In this document: piece after piece, positions 25,821 to 33,967 of the stretch
Layout: every line of letters starts with the position of its first letter
Position numbering within the stretch: the first letter of the stretch is position 1
Origin: Candidatus Hydrothermarchaeota archaeon
GTDB taxonomy: Archaea; Hydrothermarchaeota; Hydrothermarchaeia; Hydrothermarchaeales; BMS3B
Assembly (NCBI GenBank): GCA_015521615.1
Contig: WANW01000053.1
Coordinates: forward strand, 1 to 40,419
Reading direction: 5' to 3'
Length of the DNA stretch: 40,419 bases
Notes under the pieces: model-generated
What the model saw: the letters and a program-made list of their open reading frames with translations, nothing else
The model's database searches: none
What the model was told of the DNA's origin: nothing
Made by a program: the position numbers and the translations under genes

Positions 25821-28184
25821 ATGGCGAGCTTTGAAGACGTACGCAGTAATCTGTTCAAGATTCTGGGGCAGACCTCCTTTGGCGAGGACGTAATGGATGT
25901 CCGCTTCACGGGCTTCCATTACGCCAGGGGACTGCGCAGCATAGACGAGGCAGTACCAGCGCTGATGGAGCTGCCCAACGATGTGCTGAGGGAGATCTAC
26001 AGACAGGGAGAGAAGCTGGCGAAGCGTGACAAGGAGATGGCCTTCAACTTCTTCATGACGGCTCCGGATGCTGTGACCCACTTCAGCCTCGAGGATCTCA
26101 AGAAGTGGGTGGAGATGGGTCTGGAGCTGGCGGACGCGTACGGTGTCATACCAGCGCGCAACTTCTTCAAGGGCATTACGCGCGAGACAATAGAGAAGAT
26201 CCACTCCCACGGGCTGGAATTTAAAGATGTTGCAAGAATAATGGAGATATACATCAACGCGCTGAGCGGTGACCAGCTTGCTGTGCAGGAGGATGTCACA
26301 AGCTACACAGATACACGAGTGGTCTACCTGCCCCAGAAGGTGGAGGAGTTCGAGAACAACGAGCTCAACTTCAAGGTTTACAAGGTGATTGCGGCACATC
26401 GCTACGCCCAGAAGCGCTACCGCAGCCTTGAACCTAATCTGAAGCGGATTGAGGATCTGGTAAACGAGCTTCAGCAGAAATACGGGCGCAGCATCTCTGA
26501 CTCTCGCGAGGGGCTGGAGAATTTTATATACCTCTTCCCTGAGGAGCAGCTTGCTCTGGACATCTTCAGCATAGTGGAGAATGCCCGCGTTGAGAGAAAC
26601 CTGCGCAAGGAGTTTAGAGGTATAGCCCGTGACATGGATATGCTTCTAGAACGTGAATGGGAGCGCAGGCCGAGCTTTTCAAAGCTGAGCGATAAAGAGG
26701 CGGTGCTCGAGGCACTGATGCAGCTCCTGACCTACGGGAAGCTTAAAGATGGTCTCAATCCGAACCTCGAGGAGATAGCGCGTGAAGCCTACAAGATAGT
26801 AAAAGAGATGCTGGAAAAGGAGCGCCCGACCGTAGAGGATAGTTGCGTCGCAACCTATAAGATTTATGAGCTCATTGAGGAAAAGCTCTTTGGCACGCCT
26901 TACAACCGCTTTAACGACATAGCATTTAGGGGCGTCATTAAGCCGGAGCAGGTGACTGCCGGCCTGAGAAAGACCAAGAAGGAGATGGCAGAAAAGCTGG
27001 AGTCACTGCTTGAGGACCTGAATATAGAGAAGCCTCCGGATATAGACAGCATGATTCAGCACGCTATAAATGAGGTGCCGGACCCCCTCGCCTATGGTGC
27101 GCCCCTCGACTTCCTGTTCCGTCTCGGTCTGGAGATACCCGAGGAAATACAGGAGGAGATTCTGCGCGAGATAGAGAAGATACTCGGTGAGCTGGGTGAG
27201 ATAGACGCCAGCATGCTGATGAAGGTTCTGGACAGTGCCGGCCGCAAAATAAGGGCAAATATCCAGGCCAAGGTTACAGAGTTTCAGGTTGAGCTTACTG
27301 AGGAGGACAAGCAGGGGGCCTTCCTCTACGATGAGTGGGACTACAAGGTGGGGAACTACCGCGCCGCCTGGTGCGCCCTTAAGGAGAAGATGATGCACAA
27401 GGGCAGCGACAAGTTCGTGGAGAAGACACTTCAGAAGCACTCGGGCCTGGTCTCCCTTATAAAGCGCCAGTTTGAAATGATGCGCCCAGACTACAAGAGG
27501 CTCTTCAAGCAGATGTACGGCGAAGAGATAGACCTGGACGCCTTCGTCGAGGCCTTTGCTGACATTAAGGCAGGTGTAACACCCAGCGATAAGCTATACA
27601 TAAAAGTGGACAAGAAGGAGCGCGACATCGCTGTGGCCTTTCTGGTGGACCTCTCCGGCTCAACTACCGGCTGGGTTATTGAAACTGAGAAGGAAGCTCT
27701 AGTGCTGATGTGCGAGGCGCTTGAAATTCTCGACGATAAGTATGCGATTTTCGGCTTCTCTGGCAAGACCCGCAAGCAGTGCGACTTTTACATAATAAAG
27801 CGCTTCGACGAACCATATGATGAGGAGGTAAAGCAGCGTATCGCCGGCATGGATGCCTTTGACTACACACGAATGGGGCCACCAATACGCCACGTGACCA
27901 AGATACTCGAGGAGACGCCGGCCAAGATTAAGCTGCTCATAGTGCTCAGTGATGGCAAGCCCGAGGACTTCGACGAATACAAGGGCGACCATGGCATAGA
28001 GGATACAAAGAAGGCGCTGATTGAGGCAAAGCGCAAGCATATCCGCCCCTTCTGCATCACAATAGACACCGAGGCGAGGGACTACATACAGCGCATGTTT
28101 GGCGAGATTGGTTACATTATCCTCGATGACGTTGCAAAACTCCCCAGAAAGCTTCCAGAGATATACAGGAGGCTCACCACCTGA
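25821..28184 (+). CDS. CbbO/NorD-type VWA-domain protein
   Basis: A 787-residue partner of the MoxR ATPase. A long helical N-terminal and middle part (about 1-580) is followed by a C-terminal von Willebrand A domain. This has an intact MIDAS: DLSGSTTG (DxSxS), the Thr in YTRMGPPIRHV and the Asp in VLSDGKPEDFDEY. In CbbQO and NorQD systems the VWA/MIDAS binds a carboxylate on the target and positions the AAA+ ring. The length is normal for CbbO. The next gene begins 11-17 bp downstream behind a strong GGGGAGGTGA. Confidence 0.88.
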   Translation: MASFEDVRSNLFKILGQTSFGEDVMDVRFTGFHYARGLRSIDEAVPALMELPNDVLREIYRQGEKLAKRDKEMAFNFFMTAPDAVTHFSLEDLKKWVEMGLELADAYGVIPARNFFKGITRETIEKIHSHGLEFKDVARIMEIYINALSGDQLAVQEDVTSYTDTRVVYLPQKVEEFENNELNFKVYKVIAAHRYAQKRYRSLEPNLKRIEDLVNELQQKYGRSISDSREGLENFIYLFPEEQLALDIFSIVENARVERNLRKEFRGIARDMDMLLEREWERRPSFSKLSDKEAVLEALMQLLTYGKLKDGLNPNLEEIAREAYKIVKEMLEKERPTVEDSCVATYKIYELIEEKLFGTPYNRFNDIAFRGVIKPEQVTAGLRKTKKEMAEKLESLLEDLNIEKPPDIDSMIQHAINEVPDPLAYGAPLDFLFRLGLEIPEEIQEEILREIEKILGELGEIDASMLMKVLDSAGRKIRANIQAKVTEFQVELTEEDKQGAFLYDEWDYKVGNYRAAWCALKEKMMHKGSDKFVEKTLQKHSGLVSLIKRQFEMMRPDYKRLFKQMYGEEIDLDAFVEAFADIKAGVTPSDKLYIKVDKKERDIAVAFLVDLSGSTTGWVIETEKEALVLMCEALEILDDKYAIFGFSGKTRKQCDFYIIKRFDEPYDEEVKQRIAGMDAFDYTRMGPPIRHVTKILEETPAKIKLLIVLSDGKPEDFDEYKGDHGIEDTKKALIEAKRKHIRPFCITIDTEARDYIQRMFGEIGYIILDDVAKLPRKLPEIYRRLTT

Positions 28185-28201
28185 ATGGGGAGGTGATGCC
28201 A

Positions 28202-29857
28202 TTGCAGAATAACAACCAGGGGAAACCTGGTCCCCGGGACATTGAAGCTCTTATTGCAAATGAGCGCTATATTGGTAAGGACGCCGTACGTGGCAATATC
28301 GTCGCTGCCCTCGCCGTGGCCGAGACGCTTAAAACCACGCTCGGTCCCCGTGGTCTGGACAAAATGTTGCTGGTGGAGGGGGGAGAGGTAGCGATTACAG
28401 ACAGCGGGGGTACAATACTCAAGCTCATAGACCTGGTGCACCCTGCGGCGAAGATGATGCAGAGCCTGGGTTTGACAATGGGTGAGCGCTACGGTGACGG
28501 CGCTACCACAAGTGTTGTTTTTGCCGGCGAACTTCTGAAGCGGGCCCTGAATTTGATGGAGCTCGGGCTTCACCCTACCACAATAATAAATGGCTACCAT
28601 CTTGCCCTGGAAGAGACGCTTAAGGTAATGCAGAAGCTCTCACGAAAGGTCACCCCCGGAATAATAAAGGATGTGGGGATAACCATATTCAAGGGCAGGC
28701 TCGGTGAGAAAGACGCTGAGTTTATGGCGCAGGTTGTTGCATCAGCACTTGACTTCGCAGGCGGGGATAAGGATAATGTTTATGTGAATTATCGCCCCGG
28801 AGGCAAGCTCCGCGACACCACCCTCTATGAGGGGATATACATAGACCTGGGAAAGCGTGTTCATCCCGCGATGCCAAAACGCGTGCAGCACGCACGCATA
28901 CTGCTCATAGATACCGAGTTCGACGTGCGCAAGGTTGAGAATGCGAAGTATGAGATTGGCGACCCGCGCAGAATGCGCGAGTTCATGGAGTACAAGCGCA
29001 AGGTGCTTCGCGTTGCTGTGGAAATGATAGCTCGTTCCGGCGCTAACGTAGTGTTCTGCCAGAAGAATATCGCAGATGTGGCAATGTACTACATGGCAAT
29101 GAAGGGCATCCTGGGCGTGCGCGACGTGGAGAAGAAGGTGATGCACCTTCTGGAGAGAGCTACAGGCGCACAGATTGTTAGCCACGTGAAGGAGGTTACG
29201 CCAGAGGTGCTGGGCTACGCGGGTTATGTGGAGGAGGACAAAATTGGCTTAGAGGAGATAATGTATGTGCGCAAGTGCAAGAATCCAGGCGTCGCATCGA
29301 TACTTGTTCGCGGCGGCAATGAGAAGTTTGTGCTGGAGCTTAAGCGTCAGATTGAAGATTTAATCGACGTGTTTGCAGCGCTTCGAGAGCATGGCAGGGT
29401 GGTGCCCGGCGGTGGCGCCGTGGAGGGCGAGGCTGCAAAGCGCCTGCGCAGGTTTGCGCGTAGTGTGGAGAGCAAGGAGCAGCTCGCCATTGAAGCTTTT
29501 GCAAATGCACTTGAGGAGCTCCCCCGCGCAATAGCAGCAAACGCAGGAATGGACGCAACATATGCAGTGCTGAAGATACGTGAGTGGCACCACAGAGGTA
29601 AGAAGGGCTATGGTGTCGACGCGATGCGACGCGGTATGGGCGATGCATACGTTAAGGCTATCCTTGACTCCTACGAGGTGCGCAGGAACGCCTTAAGCTC
29701 CGCAGTGGAGGTGGCGTGCTCAATTTTGAGGATAGACGACGTGCTCATAAAGCGCAAAAAGAAGAAGGCTAAGCCAAAGAAGCCCGAGCCGGTGGATTCG
29801 CCGGTACGCAAAGATGGCAAGATAGACCTGAGGTATGCGTTCAAGGGGTTGAGGTAG
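28202..29857 (+). CDS. Divergent thermosome-like group II chaperonin
   Basis: About 551 residues with group II chaperonin layout. Conserved: TLGPRGLDKMLLVEGG, PAAKMM, the apical domain with helical protrusion (NAKYEIGDPRRMREF), ANVVFCQKNIADVA, ATGAQIVSHV, GRVVPGGGAVEGEA and C-terminal SILRIDDVL, followed by a Lys/Pro tail instead of the usual Gly-Met-rich end. The nucleotide site departs from the family. ITDSGGTIL stands for ITNDGATIL, so the catalytic Asp matching GroEL D52 seems replaced by Ser; GDGATTS stands for GDGTTTA. The Asp in QIEDLIDVF (GroEL D398 position) is kept. The start may be TTG 28202 (five bases after GGAGGTGA) or ATG 28196. It may be a paralogue acting with the MoxR-VWA pair rather than the main thermosome. 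Confidence 0.85.
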   Translation: MQNNNQGKPGPRDIEALIANERYIGKDAVRGNIVAALAVAETLKTTLGPRGLDKMLLVEGGEVAITDSGGTILKLIDLVHPAAKMMQSLGLTMGERYGDGATTSVVFAGELLKRALNLMELGLHPTTIINGYHLALEETLKVMQKLSRKVTPGIIKDVGITIFKGRLGEKDAEFMAQVVASALDFAGGDKDNVYVNYRPGGKLRDTTLYEGIYIDLGKRVHPAMPKRVQHARILLIDTEFDVRKVENAKYEIGDPRRMREFMEYKRKVLRVAVEMIARSGANVVFCQKNIADVAMYYMAMKGILGVRDVEKKVMHLLERATGAQIVSHVKEVTPEVLGYAGYVEEDKIGLEEIMYVRKCKNPGVASILVRGGNEKFVLELKRQIEDLIDVFAALREHGRVVPGGGAVEGEAAKRLRRFARSVESKEQLAIEAFANALEELPRAIAANAGMDATYAVLKIREWHHRGKKGYGVDAMRRGMGDAYVKAILDSYEVRRNALSSAVEVACSILRIDDVLIKRKKKKAKPKKPEPVDSPVRKDGKIDLRYAFKGLR

Positions 29858-29865
29858 AGCAATAA

Positions 29866-29884
29866 AATAAAACTTTTTATATTT
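29866..29884 (+). terminator. U-rich terminator after the chaperonin operon
   Basis: AAATAAAACTTTTTATATTT follows the chaperonin stop by about ten bases. It is a U-rich run of the kind that ends archaeal transcripts, with no stable hairpin. Confidence 0.35.
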
Positions 29885-29908
29885 CCCTAGCATTGGGACA
29901 AAATTCCC

Positions 29909-30470
29909 TCAGGTTGCATTCACCCTTACTGTGAACAGGTTATGGAGTACAGCGATGGCGAACAGCGCTGTTTCCTGTCTATCCTCTCTTCGCTGTCTAA
30001 TTTTTCCATCCGAACCTTCTTTTATCGGCAGAAAAGCCAGCTTCGCTCAGGTTTCGTTTAAAATATCTTTTCAGAAAATCTAAGGGCAAGCATGCTATCT
30101 TTCTCAGCACTCTGCTCCACTCCATTCCCAGTCTTGAGACATTCTTCTTTGGTATCACGTAGACAGCCACCTCCCTTCCAAATAACCTCAGCACCTCTCG
30201 TGAGGAGTAGTATTTGTCTAAGGGGATCGAATCTGCTTTAACTCCCAGTTTTTCCAGCATTCTAACAGCCTTATGGAAAGCTTCCATTTCTGAGTGCTTA
30301 GAATAGCCAAAGGCGACGTATAAGCCAGTTTCTATGTCCATGAACTTGAAGACGAAGCAGAAGTCTCTGCCCTTCTTTTCAGGGCTATTCCTGTAGTGCT
30401 TTTCTATGCTCAGCGAGTAGCCGGTGCCATCGCCGGAGAAGCTACCCGAGACGCCTTCTTCCTGCAGGAG
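29909..30470 (-). pseudogene. Degenerate DDE transposase remnant
   Basis: The tracked 114-residue ORF is the middle of a longer decayed transposase. Upstream in the same frame lies GSFSGDGTGYSLSIEKHYRN (no start; a stop near 30510). Downstream, skipping one A in the T5 run at 30001-30005 gives FGWKIRQRREDRQETALFAI, then AVLHNLFTVRVNAT and a TGA at 29909. The candidate catalytic acids are the Asp of GDGTGYS, the Asp of PLDKYYSS and the Glu of RREDRQE, as in IS4/IS5-like DDE enzymes. The N-terminal third is missing and no clear terminal inverted repeats are seen. It is inactive, and borders the toxin-antitoxin pair. Confidence 0.7.
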
Positions 30471-30574
30471 AAGAACAAACAGATGAAGTGGAAATCGTGT
30501 ACGAAAAGAGAGTTACACCCTTTATTATATATTTTTTATATATTTCTTTATGTGTTACGTTTTGAGCTTTATGC
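30471..30574. promoter_or_regulatory. AT-rich promoter region of the toxin-antitoxin pair
   Basis: TTATTATATATTTTTTATATATTTC (about 30521-30545) is a strong double TATA-like block 30-50 bp before the antitoxin ATG. The first half of the spacer holds decayed sequence at the edge of the transposase remnant. Confidence 0.45.
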
Positions 30575-30832
30575 ATGGAAGTTATTCTTAGGATTCCAGG
30601 GGATGTTGTAGAAAATCTTCGACTGCCACCTGAGAATATAGAAGAAGAATTAAAAAAAGAACTCGCAATTATATTATATCAGAGGGGCATCCTGTCATCT
30701 GCAAAAGCCTGCAAACTTGCTGGATTGACAAGGTGGGAATTCGAGGATCTTCTAGGAAAAAGAAAAATCAGGAGACATTATACGGAGAAGGACTTAGAGG
30801 AAGACATTGAGTATGCAGTCAGTGGTGTGTGA
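30575..30832 (+). CDS. UPF0175-family antitoxin
   Basis: An 85-residue protein with N-terminal MEVILRIPGDVVENLRLPPE, EELKKELAIILYQRGILSSAKACKLAGLTRWEFEDLLGKR, and an acidic end. This is the UPF0175 pattern: a helix-turn-helix-like antitoxin that pairs with a DUF3368 PIN-like toxin. The next gene overlaps its 3' end by 20 bases. Confidence 0.85.
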   Translation: MEVILRIPGDVVENLRLPPENIEEELKKELAIILYQRGILSSAKACKLAGLTRWEFEDLLGKRKIRRHYTEKDLEEDIEYAVSGV

Positions 30833-31310
30833 TTCCTCTGTGCTCATCCATCTGGCAAAAATAAAGAGACTCCACCTCCTCAAGGATTTTTACGGAAGCA
30901 TTGCAATAACGCCTGCTGTGTGGAGAGAAGTGGTTGAGGAGGGGAAAGATAGGGAGGATGTTAAACTAATTAAAAAAGCCTTTGATAACGGGTGGATAGC
31001 TGTGGATTCACCAGCTAACAAACCTCTTGTCAAAATTCTGGAGAGGCGCCTTCACCTAGGAGAAGCTGAAACAATCGCCCTGGCTGTGGAGAAGTCAGCT
31101 TTAGTTCTCCTAGATGAATCAGAAGGCAGGAGAGTTGCCGATGTTTATGGACTGAGGAAAACAGGGGTGGTAGGTATCCTACTCAAGGCTAAGCTGAAAG
31201 GAATAATACCTTCCCTTAAAAAAGAGCTGGACGCGCTGAGGTATAAAGCAGGGTTCTGGATAAGCGACGACCTCTATAGTAAAGCTCTGAAGTTTGCAGG
31301 AGAAGAATAG
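30813..31310 (+). CDS. DUF3368 PIN-like toxin
   Basis: A PIN-superfamily putative RNase of about 165 residues. Seen: VVCDSSVLIHLAKIKRL (first acidic residue), LHLGEAETIALAVEKSALVLLDESEGRRVADVYG (GEAET and the paired acids), and TGVVGILLKAKLKGIIPSLK, which are DUF3368 hallmarks. The ATG at 30813 (or TTG at 30807) lies within the antitoxin gene, so the two are translationally coupled like VapBC. Not obviously broken. Confidence 0.85.
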   Translation: MQSVVCDSSVLIHLAKIKRLHLLKDFYGSIAITPAVWREVVEEGKDREDVKLIKKAFDNGWIAVDSPANKPLVKILERRLHLGEAETIALAVEKSALVLLDESEGRRVADVYGLRKTGVVGILLKAKLKGIIPSLKKELDALRYKAGFWISDDLYSKALKFAGEE

Positions 31311-31339
31311 ACAAAACAGCTCAAAACATGCTCAAAAAA
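31311..31339 (-). terminator. U-rich terminator at the 3' end of the molybdoenzyme operon
   Basis: On the minus strand CTTTTTTGAGC-ATGTTTTGAGC-TGTTTTG gives three successive U tracts just at and after the cupin stop, partly as a repeated TTTTGAGC. This suits archaeal U-tract termination. Confidence 0.4.
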
Positions 31340-31676
31340 GCGGCGGGGCGTGGGTTGCGAGCAGAATCAGCTCCTCTTCGCCGGTATTCTCAATCCCATG
31401 CTCCTCTCCCGGCGGGACGAAGATATAGTCGCCCTCGCCTATGTCAACCCACTCCCCATTCACATAAGCTTTTCCCGTACCCTTTAAAATGTAGATGGAG
31501 TCCACCTCCTTCTCATGGAGGTGCACGCTGGCGGAGCTTCCAGGGGATATTTTCAGAATAGAGACGCTCACCTCAGAGTTTTTCTCGCTCGTTATGAGTT
31601 TTGCAATCTCTACTCCTGCGAACTTCGGATGAGGCTCAAACCTGATATCAGCACTTTTTATTAAAACACCCGCCAT
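31332..31676 (-). CDS. Small cupin-domain protein
   Basis: A single-domain cupin of about 114 residues. The metal-binding boxes are visible: PGSSASVHLHEKEVDSIYILKGTGKAYV (motif 1, with HLHEKE) and PPGEEHGIENTGEE (motif 2). It is the last gene of the molybdoenzyme operon. The ATG at 31676 lies three bases past the TorD-like gene's stop; a GTG at 31682 overlapping that stop is the alternative. Its role could be small-molecule binding or a redox-linked metal enzyme; this cannot be resolved. Confidence 0.8.
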   Translation of the reverse strand: MAGVLIKSADIRFEPHPKFAGVEIAKLITSEKNSEVSVSILKISPGSSASVHLHEKEVDSIYILKGTGKAYVNGEWVDIGEGDYIFVPPGEEHGIENTGEEELILLATHAPPLF

Positions 31677-31678
31677 GC

Positions 31679-32743
31679 TCACTCCGCCCTGAGGAAATAG
31701 GTGCTCTCCCCGGAGGTGTCCATCTTATCCACAGAGGCAAAGGCTGCACTGAGCTCCTCCTCGCTCAGATTGCTCGCAGCGTTCAGCATCTCCTCCACCT
31801 GCTTATACTCGTGCTCAAGGAAGAGCTTCGCAAGCTTTGCCATAGCTCTGTAAAAGTCCATCTCCACTATCTCTTCACTCTTATACTTCTCCACGTCGCG
31901 CACGTCACCATGGTACTTGAGCGCTATGCCCACTTTGAAATCATCATTCGCGACGTCGTCGAAGAGGTAGGGCAGCCAGAGGATCATGTGCTCATGAATG
32001 AACTTCTTCTGACGCTCCAGGGCGAGAAGTGCCTTTTCCCTGTCACCGGCTTTCCAGGCTTCTATCTCATCCTCCAGCAGGCGGAAGGCAAACTCCAGCT
32101 CGAGCTTGGCCTCATCGGGTGGCAGATTGCCACGTGACTTGTCCAGGATGTAGCCCGCCTCGCGGTACAGGTTCTTTACCTCAGCTGTCAAATCACCCAT
32201 TATCTGCTTCTCACTTCTATACACCGACTCGTGCCCCGAGATGTATGGCATAAGGTCGTCGTCAAAGATTGTAAAGCGCTCCGCCTCCAGTTCGCGCCTG
32301 AACTTCTTGGGCTTCATATCAGCAAAGGCGTTACGGAATCGCTCCAGAGCTAGAAAATGCTCCTCAAGCAGATTCTCGGGAATAAGCTTGCCCAGAGCAG
32401 AGCGGAGCTTTTCCATGTACTCCCCGCTCAGGACCTCCTCCGCCAGCGCTGGAGAAATCTCCGTAAAAGCACGAAAAATCTGGAAGTATGCATCCCGCCT
32501 GGCAGTGGCAAGTTCTGCATAACTCTTTGCGTCGTGAGGAGTTGCAGGAGTGCGCTGAATGTTTGGCTTTCTGTTCTCTATTAGAGCAATCCAGTGATCT
32601 TTATCCTTCACATTCATCGCATGGATCCAGAAAAGATAGTTATACTTCTTGAGCAGGTTCTTCCAGTCCTTTGCCAGCTCTGGGTCAAAGTACCACTTTA
32701 TGTAGTCATTCCTCTCAAATATATCCTTGGGCTCTCTCGGCAA
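31679..32743 (-). CDS. TorD/DmsD-family molybdoenzyme maturation chaperone (extended N terminus)
   Basis: The C-terminal two-thirds match the TorD-like fold: YISGHESVYRSEKQIMGD, LPPDEAKLELEFAFRLLEDEIEAW and a helix with KKFIHEHMILWLPYLFDD. These chaperones bind apo-molybdoenzymes and help insert the bis-MGD cofactor. At about 354 residues it is longer than the usual 200, with a helical N-terminal extension of unknown role. The tracked start is a GTG (32752) overlapping the Shine-Dalgarno sequence. The TTG at 32743, six bases after GAGGTG, is the likelier start. Confidence 0.78.
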   Translation of the reverse strand: MPREPKDIFERNDYIKWYFDPELAKDWKNLLKKYNYLFWIHAMNVKDKDHWIALIENRKPNIQRTPATPHDAKSYAELATARRDAYFQIFRAFTEISPALAEEVLSGEYMEKLRSALGKLIPENLLEEHFLALERFRNAFADMKPKKFRRELEAERFTIFDDDLMPYISGHESVYRSEKQIMGDLTAEVKNLYREAGYILDKSRGNLPPDEAKLELEFAFRLLEDEIEAWKAGDREKALLALERQKKFIHEHMILWLPYLFDDVANDDFKVGIALKYHGDVRDVEKYKSEEIVEMDFYRAMAKLAKLFLEHEYKQVEEMLNAASNLSEEELSAAFASVDKMDTSGESTYFLRAE

Positions 32744-32797
32744 GGTTAACACCTCTTCTCAAATTATAAACCAAAAACGAGGGAAAGGAAAACTGAA

Positions 32798-33634
32798 TCA
32801 GTGCCTCTCCTCTGGCGCCGGCTCCGGGAAGTCGTCGCCAGGTAATGCATAGTATACAGAGCCCACACGTATAATACGCCTGTTCTCCGCCTTCTTTTCA
32901 ATAACCTTCTTCACGTCCTTATAGTATCCGAAGGTCATAGCCTCTGTGGAACACTTGGTTGCGCAGGCGCTCCACAGACCCTCGTAGGTAATGCTCTCCA
33001 CACCACGACCAACTTCTGCAAGCTTCTTACCCGAAAGGGGCTCTCCCTTCTCATCTACAAGCCTGCCCTTGTTGTCCCGCTTTATGTTGCCAACCTCATC
33101 CGCCACGGGAAGGCGTACCTCTCCGCCATGCTTGTATGTATAGCGGTAGATCTTCTGAAGCTCTTCTTTAGTGTAGGTCCTGCGATAATCCACACGCTGC
33201 ATGCAGAAGTTGCATTTCACCACCCTACCAGTGCGAGAGTCATACTGAGGGGCACCATAGGGGCAAGCCTGCATGCAGCGCTTGCAGCCTATGCACGCTT
33301 CGCTGTCAACAAAGACAATACCATCCCTGGCACGCTTCTGCATGGCTCCAGTCGGGCACGCCTCAACACAGGGCGCGGGGTTGCAGTGATAGCACAGCAT
33401 AGGAATGTAGAGAGTCTTAACCCTGCCAAGCACCTTCCTTGGTCCAACCTGAATAACACGTATCAGGCGAGGACCCATGCTCAGGTCATGCTCCAGCTTG
33501 CAGGATGTTTCACAGGAAAAACAGCCTATACAGCGTTTTAAATCGATAAGCATAACAACAGTATTATCACTCGGCTCACGCTGATCAACCTCATACATAC
33601 TAAAAGCTTCATCAAACACCTCTACACTTGCCAT
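32798..33634 (-). CDS. Four-cluster ferredoxin subunit of molybdoenzyme (paralogue 1)
   Basis: An electron-transfer beta subunit of the DMSO-reductase superfamily. Four [4Fe-4S] motifs: CIGCFSCETSCK, CYHCNPAPCVEACP, CIGCKRCMQACP, and a last cluster split as CNFC ... CATKC with an insertion of roughly 60 residues (YTKEELQKIYRYTYKHGG onwards) not found in its paralogue. It has no signal or membrane segment and is thus cytoplasmic. Its ATG overlaps the stop of the small tail-like gene (TAATG), with GGAG just before. Confidence 0.9.
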   Translation of the reverse strand: MASVEVFDEAFSMYEVDQREPSDNTVVMLIDLKRCIGCFSCETSCKLEHDLSMGPRLIRVIQVGPRKVLGRVKTLYIPMLCYHCNPAPCVEACPTGAMQKRARDGIVFVDSEACIGCKRCMQACPYGAPQYDSRTGRVVKCNFCMQRVDYRRTYTKEELQKIYRYTYKHGGEVRLPVADEVGNIKRDNKGRLVDEKGEPLSGKKLAEVGRGVESITYEGLWSACATKCSTEAMTFGYYKDVKKVIEKKAENRRIIRVGSVYYALPGDDFPEPAPEERH

Positions 33635-33906
33635 TACTCCTTCCTCCTGGGTTTAAGCATGTCCTCAGGCAGAACATTGTGACGTTCTGGATAAGCTGAA
33701 GCAGGAGAGACCATTATCTCATCCTTATCTCCCCAGAAATAAGCATACACAGTCTCAAGAGCACGAATCTCCCTTACAGCAGTGAGACCATACTTCCAGT
33801 TAGGATTTTTTATAATGCTCTTTTTAATCACATCAGGAACAACACCCTCAAGGGCCTTCTTCTGAGCCTCATCAAGCTCTCCACGATAACCCTTCGTCTT
33901 TGCCAA
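33634..33906 (-). CDS. Small protein resembling the detached C-terminal tail of the ferredoxin paralogue
   Basis: A protein of about 90 residues without cysteines. Its end (YFWGDKDEIMVSPASAYPER, then a Lys/Arg tail) is similar to the C-terminal tail of the neighbouring second ferredoxin subunit (FFNDKADTDLLTSPAYAFPER). It therefore looks like the tail domain of an ancestral subunit made as a separate chain. The tracked ORF starts at 33936. The TTG at 33906 is favoured because AGGAGGA ends seven bases before it. It probably contributes to holding ferredoxin and catalytic subunits together. The similarity is by eye. Confidence 0.65.
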   Translation of the reverse strand: MAKTKGYRGELDEAQKKALEGVVPDVIKKSIIKNPNWKYGLTAVREIRALETVYAYFWGDKDEIMVSPASAYPERHNVLPEDMLKPRRKE

Positions 33907-33967
33907 TTCAGTATCCTCCTGTGAAAAGTAAACCAAAAATCAAAAATAAAAGGGCTTTGGAAAGCCC

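Noticed and set aside
25791-26399. 202-residue minus-strand ORF over the VWA gene start
   Set aside because: Shadow of the CbbO-like gene; no motif and no independent promoter.
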